NCBI RefSeq assembly: GCF_032595875.1
Contig: NZ_CP132457.1
Location: 838,022-902,021, forward strand
Length of the DNA stretch: 64,000 nucleotides
Reading direction: 5' to 3'
Source of the DNA: Borreliella andersonii
Lineage (GTDB): Bacteria; Spirochaetota; Spirochaetia; Borreliales; Borreliaceae
The position numbers were made by a program, and so were the translations under genes. This document shows positions 9,613-18,142 of the stretch, piece by piece (within the stretch, counting starts at the first letter, position 1; each line of letters begins with the position of its first letter). The notes under the pieces were generated by a model. It did not search any database. It was given only the letters and a program-made list of their open reading frames with translations, and was not told where the DNA came from.

Positions 9613-11124
9613 ATGAAATTTATTTTGAATAATTTATTTAAAGGTTGCCTTATATGTGTTGTCTTCTTTTTTTCCTGCCTTACTACAAATAGATCTATTC
9701 AAGATTCTCATATTAGCGATATTGTAGAAAAGAAAAAAGAAGTAGTTATTATTGATGAAAATAATGGTGCTCTTGAGAGCGAATTTAAAAGAGACTATTT
9801 GATGGGATTAAAAGATAATGAATCTTTTTTTCTTAGTGATGCTTTTTTAAAAGAAAATAATTTTTATTTTAAAAAAGCCAGAGAAAGTTATGCTAAAAAA
9901 AATATTGATTTGACAAATTATTATTTGAATAAAATAGTAGCTAATGAGAATCAGTACAGCAGGGAATTGTTAGCTAAGGCGAATTTGTTTTTTGGATATG
10001 TAAATTATGAAAATGGTTTTTATGATCTTTCCGAGTATAATTTTGACCTCTTTTTAAAAAACTATAAATATTCTCATGCTAGTTTAAGATCAGCTGAATT
10101 GAAATATCTTGTTAAAGAAAAATCGGATGCAATTTCTGCATTTAAAGAGATTAATGAGTTTTCTATCTCAGGCTATGATAAAGAGATTTATAACTTTTTA
10201 AGTAATAAACTTGGAGTAAGTCATTTAAACCTGGAGTCTTTAGGATTCCTTGACAATAGCGTTTTTGATACATTTGTCTTTAATGATAATATATTTGTAA
10301 CTAATATATTGGGAGGGCTTTTAAGATATAATATTAAAAAAAATGATTGTAGAGTCTATCTTAAGGATAAAAAAAGCATTTTTTTAAATGGCATTAGAGG
10401 TTTTGCGGATTATAATGGAACAATTTATATTGGTGGTAAAAATATTGTTTATTACATAGATGATGTTGATGGGGATTTAAAGCAAATAAATGTTCCCAAT
10501 AATGCTGATTTTAGCAATGTACAAGTTTTGCTTGGTGTTAAAAATGGAATATTTGTTGGTACTCTAAATTCTGGATTATGGTTTTATGATTTAAAAAATT
10601 GGAAAAATATACCGCTTGGATCTAATAAAATTTCTTCGCTTTGCTTTGATAGTTTAAAAAATTTATTATTAGTTGGAACAGTTGACAAGGCTATTTATAG
10701 TATTAATGTAGATAATTTTAAAAAGATCGAACATTTGGATTTTTTTAGCAAGAATGATAATGAAAAAAATATTAATTTTATAAAAGAATATAAAGATAGT
10801 TATTTTGTTGGAACATATGGTGGGGGTCTTTTTGAATTAAATTTAAATAAAAATAGCTATAAAAAGCACGTTATTGCCAATAATATTGATGTTAATTATT
10901 TTATGGATATGGAGATTAAAGATAAAAAGTTATTGTTTGCAACCTTTGATCATGGGTTATTGATTTATGATTCTGAAAATGACAATTGGGATTATTTTGG
11001 ACCCAATAATGGGCTTCTTAATTTGAATTTAATAAAAGTTTCTAGATTTGAAAATTATGTCATACTGGGTACTCTTAGTAACGGTTTGGTTTTTGTAGAT
11101 GAAAATATTAAAAAACAGTTATGA
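9613..11124 (+). CDS. Putative lipoprotein with helical-repeat and beta-propeller-like regions
   Basis: I do not recognise a named protein. The 503-residue product begins with a signal peptide ending FFFSC, so Cys22 is probably lipidated. Residues about 60-180 are helical and TPR-like (paired helices around ANLFFGYVNYENGFYDLSEYNF). From about residue 205 there are repeated blade-like segments of 40-45 residues with patterns such as FVGTYGGGLFELN and ILGTLSNGLVFVD, which resemble the propeller sensor repeats of two-component regulators. It probably sits in the periplasm, anchored to a membrane. It follows pnp by six bases and overlaps the next gene by 26 bases, so it is likely co-expressed with the permeases. 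Confidence 0.7.
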   Translation: MKFILNNLFKGCLICVVFFFSCLTTNRSIQDSHISDIVEKKKEVVIIDENNGALESEFKRDYLMGLKDNESFFLSDAFLKENNFYFKKARESYAKKNIDLTNYYLNKIVANENQYSRELLAKANLFFGYVNYENGFYDLSEYNFDLFLKNYKYSHASLRSAELKYLVKEKSDAISAFKEINEFSISGYDKEIYNFLSNKLGVSHLNLESLGFLDNSVFDTFVFNDNIFVTNILGGLLRYNIKKNDCRVYLKDKKSIFLNGIRGFADYNGTIYIGGKNIVYYIDDVDGDLKQINVPNNADFSNVQVLLGVKNGIFVGTLNSGLWFYDLKNWKNIPLGSNKISSLCFDSLKNLLLVGTVDKAIYSINVDNFKKIEHLDFFSKNDNEKNINFIKEYKDSYFVGTYGGGLFELNLNKNSYKKHVIANNIDVNYFMDMEIKDKKLLFATFDHGLLIYDSENDNWDYFGPNNGLLNLNLIKVSRFENYVILGTLSNGLVFVDENIKKQL

Positions 11125-12388
11125 GTCATACATAATTACTGAATTTTTTAAATATTTTTTAATTACATTTTTATTTTTCTTTTTTGTATTTTTTATAAAT
11201 CAAATTTTATTCTTTATGAGAATACTTCTTCAAAATTATGTTCCCTTTTTTAAGGCTTTTATTTTTATTATATATTCTCTTCCTATGGTTATTGCGCTTT
11301 CTCCCCCTTTTGCTTCTTTGATTTCAGTAATTCTTACTATTCATAAATTCAAGCTTCACAATGAAATTTTAGCTTTTCGTTCAATTGGCATATCAATTTT
11401 TGATTTACTTGTCCCATTTTTTAAGTTGGGAATAGTTATTGTTTTTATATCTTTTATATCTAATGATATTTTACTTCCGCTTGGATCTATTGGCAGGTTA
11501 AAAATTTTTAATGAAATAAAAGAAGAAGTTCCTCATTTGGTATTAAAGCCTTATTCAAGCAAGCAGTATGGAGATTTGATTTTTGTTTCTGGTGAGAAAT
11601 CGGAAAATGGTTATAAAAATGTAACGTTTTTTGATAACACTGGGCTTAAGGGTTTTGATAGAATATTTATGGCAAAAAATCTTGATATTAGAAAAGAAAA
11701 TTTTCAAGTGTATTTTATTTTAAATGATGTTCTATCTATTGCCTTAACAGATAGTGAGAGTGGATTTTATGATTATTTTTATGCAGATAAGATGAAATAT
11801 TCAATCGATCAGGTTACATTTAGTGATAATTTTTTATTAAATTATGTAACTCCTTCTCAAATAAGCATGAGGGATGTTATAAAATTAATTAAAAAGCAAA
11901 ATAATTTAATTGCAGATTCAAATATAAAAAATAATCTAGAAGGAGACTTATTAAGTTTAAATTTTTCAAATCTTTATTTAAATTATTTATACAATCAAGG
12001 TTATTATGTGGATGAATCTTATGTTTTTGAAAATTTGAACTACATGTATAATTTAAATTTAAATTTTAAACCCTATCAAGATAGAAGTATGAAGCAAAAT
12101 TTGGCCCTGTTTAATCTTGAATTTTATCAAAAAATTAGTTTACCATTTTCAGTTTTATTTTTTATTTTTTTGGCTTTTTCAATGGGAATGTATTCTAATA
12201 GGAAATATTCCATTATTCTTGAGCTTGTAATTTCAATTATTATTTGTGTTTTTTATTGGGTGATGTTTATTGGTGGAAAGGTTTATACTGTGCAGTATGC
12301 ACCAAATCCTGTTATTGTTACTATTTTGCCCAATTTAATTTTAATTATTGCAGGAGCAATTCTCTTTTTAAGATTGTTAAAAAAATGA
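11099..12388 (+). CDS. LptF/LptG-family (YjgP/YjgQ) permease, first copy
   Basis: Proteins of this family pair with a second family member and the ATPase LptB to extract lipid from the inner membrane. The 429-residue protein has one or two N-terminal membrane segments, the conserved PMVIALSPPFASLISVIL…HNEILAFRSIGIS segment, a large periplasmic beta domain (about 150-320), and three C-terminal membrane helices. The start ATG overlaps the upstream lipoprotein gene by 26 bases, and its stop overlaps the next start in ATGA, showing translational coupling to the paralogue. Which of LptF or LptG it matches cannot be decided by eye. Confidence 0.85.
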   Translation: MKILKNSYESYIITEFFKYFLITFLFFFFVFFINQILFFMRILLQNYVPFFKAFIFIIYSLPMVIALSPPFASLISVILTIHKFKLHNEILAFRSIGISIFDLLVPFFKLGIVIVFISFISNDILLPLGSIGRLKIFNEIKEEVPHLVLKPYSSKQYGDLIFVSGEKSENGYKNVTFFDNTGLKGFDRIFMAKNLDIRKENFQVYFILNDVLSIALTDSESGFYDYFYADKMKYSIDQVTFSDNFLLNYVTPSQISMRDVIKLIKKQNNLIADSNIKNNLEGDLLSLNFSNLYLNYLYNQGYYVDESYVFENLNYMYNLNLNFKPYQDRSMKQNLALFNLEFYQKISLPFSVLFFIFLAFSMGMYSNRKYSIILELVISIIICVFYWVMFIGGKVYTVQYAPNPVIVTILPNLILIIAGAILFLRLLKK

Positions 12389-13452
12389 AAATAGATAAGC
12401 TTTTTGTAAAAAGCATCATTCTTACTTTTTTGTCCATGAACTTACTTTTCATGATTTTAATTATACTTGGTGATTTATTTGTCAATCTTCTTAATTATCT
12501 TGAAAAGAATATTGGTTTTAAGGATATTCTTTATATTTATTATTTATATTTGCCGAAGGCGTTTTCAGATGGAGTGGCTTTATCTTTTCTTTTTGCTATT
12601 TCCAATCTTATTGGTAATCTTTCTATGAGAAATGAAATAATAGGTCTTTTTAGTTGTGGTGTTCCACTTACCAGGATATTAAAACCAATCATTTTAATTA
12701 GTTTATTTATTTCAGTTTTTCTTTTCTTTTTTGATAATTATTTGGTAATAGATACTGTAGCAAGAAGAGATATTCTTATTAAGAATAGCATTGGCAATAG
12801 TGAATCTGGAGATAAAACTATAATAATAAGAGATTTTGCTAGGGAAATTTATAATATTAAATCTTATGATATTGATGAGAATACTTTTATGAATTTAATG
12901 ATTGTGATTAAAGACAGTAAAGATGAGTTTCAAACAAGGTATGATGTAAGTAAAGCTGAATGGAAAGATAATAAATGGAAGCTTTATGGTATTAGAGAGT
13001 TTGTTAAGGTTGGTAAAAAAATTAAAGAGAATTTCTACGATGTTCTTGATGGGACAGGAATTATTAAGCTGGCGCCCGATTACATAAGAACTGTGATGCT
13101 TTCATCAAAGGCGTTAAATTTTACAAAACTTATTAATTGGATAAGTTTTCTTAAAGCCGAACGTTTAAATTATTCTGATGCATTGTTTGATTTGTTGAAT
13201 AGGGTATTCTTTTCGTTTAGATTAATTCTTCTTAGCTTTACTGTTGGGTTTATTGCTCTTGCTCTTAAAAAAAATATTTTTATACTCAGTTTATTAAATA
13301 GCATTGCTTTTGCTGTTGTTTATGTTATTTCTATTGTAATTTTTAATTTTTTAGCGGATCTAGGTTATTTGCATATATATATAGCAAGCTCTTTTACAAC
13401 TATATTTTTTTTGATTATCAATGTTTTTGTTTATAGGATTGTTAGAAAATAA
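12385..13452 (+). CDS. LptF/LptG-family permease, second copy
   Basis: This 355-residue protein is the partner of the preceding permease. It has the same layout: N-terminal helices, the family segment PKAFSDGVALSFLFAISNL with RNEIIGLFSCGVPL, a periplasmic beta domain, and C-terminal helices. I start it at ATG 12385, inside the ATGA overlap with the upstream stop; a longer in-frame extension would only read antiparallel sense of the neighbour's last helix and has no initiation signal. The two copies presumably form the heterodimer of an Lpt-type transporter. Borrelia lacks LPS, so its cargo is not the usual one. Confidence 0.85.
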   Translation: MKIDKLFVKSIILTFLSMNLLFMILIILGDLFVNLLNYLEKNIGFKDILYIYYLYLPKAFSDGVALSFLFAISNLIGNLSMRNEIIGLFSCGVPLTRILKPIILISLFISVFLFFFDNYLVIDTVARRDILIKNSIGNSESGDKTIIIRDFAREIYNIKSYDIDENTFMNLMIVIKDSKDEFQTRYDVSKAEWKDNKWKLYGIREFVKVGKKIKENFYDVLDGTGIIKLAPDYIRTVMLSSKALNFTKLINWISFLKAERLNYSDALFDLLNRVFFSFRLILLSFTVGFIALALKKNIFILSLLNSIAFAVVYVISIVIFNFLADLGYLHIYIASSFTTIFFLIINVFVYRIVRK

Positions 13453-13493
13453 TATATAATAACTATTTGAGATTTTTATATGTTTAGTGGGGG

Positions 13494-13657
13494 TGTACTT
13501 TATGTACAAGGTATTCAAGAGGATTTAATATATTTTATGAAATCGAAAGAGCTTTTTGGAATAGTTTTGGCAAGGGGCGGATAGTATTTGTTATATGTTT
13601 CGACCGATTTCAAAGATCAGAATCAGAATCAGAATCAGAATTCTAAATGATAATTGA
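13494..13657 (+). pseudogene. tgt: Decayed C-terminal remnant of tRNA-guanine transglycosylase (tgt)
   Basis: Three short frames, read in order, spell the end of a Tgt protein. Frame 0 from 13494 gives CTLCTRYSRGF, the zinc-binding CxxC and YSR motif that precede the Tgt C-terminus. Frame 1 from about 13537 gives MKSKELFGIVLA, matching the Tgt (K)xxEILGLxLLT stretch. Frame 2 from about 13592 gives YMFRPISKIRIR and ends LNDN with a stop at 13655-13657, matching the usual YxxLMxxIRxAI ending. The roughly 300 residues expected upstream are missing. In strain B31, as I remember it, an intact tgt occupies this locus. The last piece contains a hexanucleotide expansion. Low-level decay by frameshift and deletion is the simplest reading. 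Confidence 0.75.
13615..13643 (+). repeat. Hexanucleotide tandem repeat (AATCAG)n in the tgt remnant
   Basis: About four and a half copies of a 6-bp unit, AATCAG, occur in tandem. In the Tgt-like frame the repeat encodes Ile-Arg over and over, extending a single IR pair in the normal protein end. Expansion by replication slippage in an unselected pseudogene would produce this. Confidence 0.85.
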
Positions 13658-13713
13658 TAATTTTTTAAATTTTATAACTTCATATTTTAAAAAGTGTGAA
13701 GGGGGAAATTTCG

Positions 13714-15234
13714 ATGAATAAGTATATTGTTTCTACAATTTTGGTAATGATTTCCACGTTTTTTTCAAGAATAATGGGCTTTGTAAAGATAAAGATTTTC
13801 TCTTATTATTTTGGTGCAAATCTTGATGCTGATATTTTTAACTATGTTTTCAATATTCCTAATAATTTGCGCAAAATTCTTTCAGAGGGTGCAATGACTT
13901 CGGCTTTTTTGCCCGAATTTACACATGAAAAAAACAAATCGAGCGAAAAAGCAATTTCTTTTTTCAGAACTGTCATAACCTTTAACGTTATTTCCATTGG
14001 GTTAATTATTTTAGTTATGATTATTTTTGCAAAGCCTATTATGTATTTCATGTCTTATTATAGGGGAGAAAACTTAATTTTTGCAAGTTCTGTATTTAGT
14101 TATTTGGTATTATATATTTTATTAATAAGCCTATCATCAATCTTCGTATCTGTTCTAAATTCATATAAAATTTTTTTCATTCCTTCATTTTCGCCTATTA
14201 TGCTTTCTTTTGGGATAATATTGAGTATATTCTTATTTTATGGCCGTTTTGGAATATATAGTGCTGTTATGGGCGTAATTTTTGGTGGGTTTTTGCAATT
14301 TTTGATTCCGTTTGTAAATTGCCTTATGATTGGTTTTGCCTGGAAGCCAACATTTTATTTTAGAGAAAAAGTATTTTTAAATTTTTTAACCAGATGGCTT
14401 CGTATGATTTTTGGATTTTCCATTTCAATTGTTACTCAGCAAATTTCATTTGCATTAGCATCTACCCTTGAGATAGGAAGTGTTTCTATTCTTAGTAATG
14501 CGGTAGTTTATTATCAGCTTCCTGTGGGGATTTTTTACATTTCTATTGCAACAGTAATTTTCCCCAAAATGGCAGAGTATGCTGTTTTGGGAAATAATAT
14601 AAAATTAAATGCCCTTTTAGTGGATGGAATTAAAATTTTATTGTTAATTTTTATTCCAGTATCTTTTTTAATGTTTATTTGGTCTGATTATATTTTAAAT
14701 TTATTTCTTATGGGGGGCAAATTTTCTATTTATGATACTCAAAAAACAGCAGGTCTTTTGAAGTGTTTTCTTTTAGGCTTACTTTTTTATTCAATGTTTA
14801 GTTTTTTCCAAAAATATTATTTTTCTATTCGTGATGCAAAAACCCCATTTTATTTGAGTGTTTTATTTTCCATTCTTGATATTGCACTTTCTGTTTTTGG
14901 TATTAATTATTATGGTTTGAATGCTTTAGCATTAGCTCAATCTATTTCTTTTATGATTTGTGTAATTGTTTTTTATTTTATAATATTGAAAAGTGGAGTT
15001 AAAATTGACTTAATTGAAATTTTATTTGTTTTTTTAAAGTCAATTATTACACTTTTCCCTTTATATGCAATTTATTTCTTTTTTGCAAGGTTTCAGTGGG
15101 ATGTGGGGTTTAGTTTTAAAAATCTTTATTTTTTAATTGCAGCTGGAATTGTTAGTATTTTTATTTTGTTTATTTGTTATTCTGTCTTAGGAATAAATAA
15201 GCTTTTTAGATATATTAGGAAGGATGCTTTATGA
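13714..15234 (+). CDS. murJ: Lipid II flippase MurJ (MviN)
   Basis: MurJ moves the peptidoglycan precursor lipid II across the inner membrane. The 506-residue protein is almost all membrane helix (about 14 segments) and shows family marks: the N-terminal STFFSRIMGFVK, the DIFNYVFNIPNNLRKILSEGAMTSAFLPEF stretch covering the conserved RNxLREGAxSxAFVP motif, and QQISFALAS further on. I choose ATG 13714, preceded by GAAGGGGG, over the GTG six codons upstream that overlaps this ribosome-binding site. Its last four bases (ATGA) overlap the start of the next gene. Confidence 0.95.
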   Translation: MNKYIVSTILVMISTFFSRIMGFVKIKIFSYYFGANLDADIFNYVFNIPNNLRKILSEGAMTSAFLPEFTHEKNKSSEKAISFFRTVITFNVISIGLIILVMIIFAKPIMYFMSYYRGENLIFASSVFSYLVLYILLISLSSIFVSVLNSYKIFFIPSFSPIMLSFGIILSIFLFYGRFGIYSAVMGVIFGGFLQFLIPFVNCLMIGFAWKPTFYFREKVFLNFLTRWLRMIFGFSISIVTQQISFALASTLEIGSVSILSNAVVYYQLPVGIFYISIATVIFPKMAEYAVLGNNIKLNALLVDGIKILLLIFIPVSFLMFIWSDYILNLFLMGGKFSIYDTQKTAGLLKCFLLGLLFYSMFSFFQKYYFSIRDAKTPFYLSVLFSILDIALSVFGINYYGLNALALAQSISFMICVIVFYFIILKSGVKIDLIEILFVFLKSIITLFPLYAIYFFFARFQWDVGFSFKNLYFLIAAGIVSIFILFICYSVLGINKLFRYIRKDAL

Positions 15235-16634
15235 AATATTTTTATTTTTTATTTTTTTTACTTATTTTTAATGTGTATGCTCAAAATGTTAACCCTCCAA
15301 CTTTTCCTAGTCCTCCTTTGTTACCCAAAATTACAGAAAATAAGCTTGTTGAGCGAGAAAACTCTTCTAAGAGGTTTGCTAATGCTGATTTAGATAGTAA
15401 GTATGTTAACGATACAATTCTTTATGGGCTTGATAGTCAAGTTACAAGCATTATAAAAGCTCTTAAAAAATCAGGCGATAGTCAATATAATTTTTCTCTT
15501 AAAAAAAGACTTGAGAAAACTTTTAATTCTGAGATTAAAAAGGAAATACTTGAATTGTTTATTTCTCTTAAGTATTCAGGGGGAATTGATACAGCAAATT
15601 ATATTCTTGAAAATTATGAGAGCAAAAGATATTCAAATGCTTTATTTGGTTTGGCAATTTCGTATCTTAAGGAGTTTGATGATAAAGATAAATTAAAGAA
15701 AGCTCTTATTGACATTCTTGAAAATAAAGAGGGCAATGTGGTTTCTATTGCAGCTTATTATTTAGGAGAGCTTAATTCTCTTGAATATTCTAAAAATATG
15801 ATGGAAGTTTTTGAAAAATATTCTGGAAATGATGGGGCTAGAAGAGAAATACTTGTTGCTCTTGGGAAAATGCTAGCTGTTGATTATCAGGATAGAATTT
15901 ATGAAATTTCGCTAGATAATTATGAGGGTCCATCAATTAAGGCTGCTGCAATCGAAGCGTTGTCATATCTTGCTCCAGATAAAGTAACTGCAAATGCTGA
16001 TTTGTATCTTCAGAGTAATAACAATAATTTAAATGTTAAATTAGCTATTATTGCTTCTTTATCTAAAGATTCTTCTTTAAAGTCTAAAGAGATTTTACAA
16101 GGATTTTTAAGAGATTCTGATGATAATATTAGATTTAAAGCTATCAATGCAATCAAAGGACATAAGGACTCTTCAGCAAAGGATGTTTTGATTTATAAGC
16201 TTAAAAGCGATCCATCTCTTAAGGTCAGGGAGGCTTCTGCTAAAGCTTTAATTGATATGGATCTTGGGGATACTGAGATAAAAAACATTATGTTTGATTT
16301 TAAGATTGACAATAATTTTAAAATTTCAATGTTTAGTTACCTTTTGGATAAGGATTCTTTAAAATCATTGTCAATTGCTTTAGAAATTGTTGATAAAGAA
16401 AATATTAATAGGCCTTCAAATGTTTTAAGAGGTATTGCTTCAATGTTGGCTGCTAAAAAGGGCAATTTTGATAATTTTTATTCTAAAATCATTGACAGTA
16501 AAAATGTTGATTTAAGACATTTTGCATTAAAAGGAGCTGTTTATAATAAATCTTTATCGCTTTATGATAAACTTAAAAAAATTAAAAGTGAAACGAACTC
16601 CGAATATATTAAAATGCTTTTAAAAGATTATTGA
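15231..16634 (+). CDS. Exported HEAT-repeat protein
   Basis: I recognise the fold but not a specific function. A signal peptide (MKYFYFLFFLLIFNVYA) is followed by a proline-rich linker and then about ten helix-pair repeats of HEAT type, for example units containing VSIAAYYLGEL, IKAAAIEALSYLAPD and LKVREASAKALIDMD. Such arrays are protein-binding scaffolds. The product of 467 residues should be periplasmic. It is coupled to murJ by an ATGA overlap, so it may act in the same envelope process, but that is inference. The next gene is convergent and ends at the adjacent base. Confidence 0.75.
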   Translation: MKYFYFLFFLLIFNVYAQNVNPPTFPSPPLLPKITENKLVERENSSKRFANADLDSKYVNDTILYGLDSQVTSIIKALKKSGDSQYNFSLKKRLEKTFNSEIKKEILELFISLKYSGGIDTANYILENYESKRYSNALFGLAISYLKEFDDKDKLKKALIDILENKEGNVVSIAAYYLGELNSLEYSKNMMEVFEKYSGNDGARREILVALGKMLAVDYQDRIYEISLDNYEGPSIKAAAIEALSYLAPDKVTANADLYLQSNNNNLNVKLAIIASLSKDSSLKSKEILQGFLRDSDDNIRFKAINAIKGHKDSSAKDVLIYKLKSDPSLKVREASAKALIDMDLGDTEIKNIMFDFKIDNNFKISMFSYLLDKDSLKSLSIALEIVDKENINRPSNVLRGIASMLAAKKGNFDNFYSKIIDSKNVDLRHFALKGAVYNKSLSLYDKLKKIKSETNSEYIKMLLKDY

Positions 16635-17816
16635 TTATCCATTGTTAGTACAAAATTTTAAAATTTCTTTAGCTACTTTTGATTTTTCCATTTCTGGCAG
16701 TTCTTTTGTGCTTTGTTTATTTATTATATAAACTTTGTTTAAGTTTGAACCGAAATATTTAAGTTCATTTGCAATAATAAAGTCCAAGTTTTTCTTTTTT
16801 AATTTTTCTTTAGCTTTTTGAATTAAATTTTTAGAATTCTCAGCGCAAAATCCAATAACAATTTGGTTTTTAAGCTTATTGTGTCCTATGTGTTGGATTA
16901 TGTCAGGATTTTTTGCCAATTTTATATATAATCTATTAATTTTATTTTTATTAATTTTACTATTGAAAATACGTTTGGGTTTAAAATCGGCTACAGCAGC
17001 AGCTCCAATTATTATTTCAAATTTATTATATATTTTTAGAGCTTCCTTGTACATTTCCATTGCAGTTTTTATTTTTATAATATTGACTCCTTCAGGTTCA
17101 TTTTCATTGGTTGGGCCTGTAATAATTGTAACTTGAGCTCCTAGCTTGACAGCCTCTTGTGCTAAGCAAAACCCCATTTTTCCCGTTGATGTATTTGAAA
17201 AATAGCGAATTGGGTCTATTAATTCTTCAGTTCTGGATGCTGTTATAAGTATTTTTTTGTTTTTTAGGTAATTTTTTTGATTAAATTCATCCAATATTAT
17301 TTTTATAATTTCATCTTCATTTTTAAGGCGCCCTAATGCATTTGATGAGCAAGCCAAAAATCCTGTATCAGGCTCAATGAATTTATAATGATAGGCTTTA
17401 AGCTTTTTTATATTTTCTTTTAAAATAGGGTTTGAATACATTATATTATTCATTGCTATTGCAAAATAAGTAGGGGCTGTACTTGCAGATATTATTGTAG
17501 TTAATGCATCATCAGCAATTCCTGATGCGATTTTAGATATTGTGTTGTAGGTAGCAGGAATAATAAGAATTAAGTGTGCCCATTTTGCAATTTTTATATG
17601 CTCAACTTCATTGTGGTCTAAATCCCATAAATTAGTAATTATTTTGTTCTTAGAAATGGTTTCTAAAGTTAATGGAGTAATAAATTTAGTTGCACTTTGC
17701 GTCATTATAACTTTAACTTTGTATCCTAATTTAACTAAACTAGAAACTATGTAAACTGACTTGTAAGAGGCTATTCCTCCACATATGCCAATTAATATAT
17801 GTTTATTTTTATCCAT
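16635..17816 (-). CDS. coaBC: Bifunctional CoaBC: phosphopantothenoylcysteine decarboxylase / phosphopantothenate-cysteine ligase
   Basis: The two domains carry out successive steps from 4'-phosphopantothenate to 4'-phosphopantetheine in CoA synthesis. The N-terminal flavin-dependent CoaC domain (about 1-180) has GGIASYKS, the catalytic His73 (VEHI), the substrate motif AMNNIM at 121-126 and the flap Cys156 in FLACSSNALGR. The C-terminal CoaB domain (from about 186) has ILITASRTEELIDPIRYFSN, TGKMG and the AAVADFKPK motif. Length of 393 is typical. The gene is divergent from the yhdT-like/panF pair, so pantothenate uptake and use are encoded side by side. Confidence 0.95.
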   Translation of the reverse strand: MDKNKHILIGICGGIASYKSVYIVSSLVKLGYKVKVIMTQSATKFITPLTLETISKNKIITNLWDLDHNEVEHIKIAKWAHLILIIPATYNTISKIASGIADDALTTIISASTAPTYFAIAMNNIMYSNPILKENIKKLKAYHYKFIEPDTGFLACSSNALGRLKNEDEIIKIILDEFNQKNYLKNKKILITASRTEELIDPIRYFSNTSTGKMGFCLAQEAVKLGAQVTIITGPTNENEPEGVNIIKIKTAMEMYKEALKIYNKFEIIIGAAAVADFKPKRIFNSKINKNKINRLYIKLAKNPDIIQHIGHNKLKNQIVIGFCAENSKNLIQKAKEKLKKKNLDFIIANELKYFGSNLNKVYIINKQSTKELPEMEKSKVAKEILKFCTNNG

Positions 17817-17885
17817 ATAATATTTATTATATAATATACGTTATATTTGAATTATAGTTATTTCTTTTTGTTAAGGTTGTTTTAA

Positions 17886-18080
17886 ATGAGAAATAGGATT
17901 TTGTACGTTGTATTATTGTATGTTTTTATGTTTTTGTTGTGGTTTTGTTTTGCTTATTTTGTTGACACATCAGCTACTATGTTTAATATTCCTTTGTGGT
18001 TTTTTTCATCAGGAATTTTATTCCCCAGTATAAATTTTTTTTTGGTTTGTTTTTTTATTTTAGTAATTAGTAAAACTTGA
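17886..18080 (+). CDS. Small membrane protein of the YhdT (DUF997) family
   Basis: The 64-residue protein has two membrane helices around a short loop with IPLWFFSSGILFPS, which resembles the PRWFEMACILTP loop of E. coli YhdT. YhdT is encoded directly before panF in many bacteria and is thought to accompany the pantothenate symporter; its role is not established. Here it also precedes panF, by 62 bases. The context is the main support for the family call. Confidence 0.7.
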   Translation: MRNRILYVVLLYVFMFLLWFCFAYFVDTSATMFNIPLWFFSSGILFPSINFFLVCFFILVISKT

Positions 18081-18142
18081 TACACCATTGATAATTTTTT
18101 TATTTTTAGATTTTTTTTTAAAAAAGAAGTAGAGGTAGGTTT

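Noticed and set aside
13480..13584. Independent 34-codon gene between permease and murJ
   Set aside because: The frame is only part of the three-frame Tgt remnant and has no ribosome-binding site.
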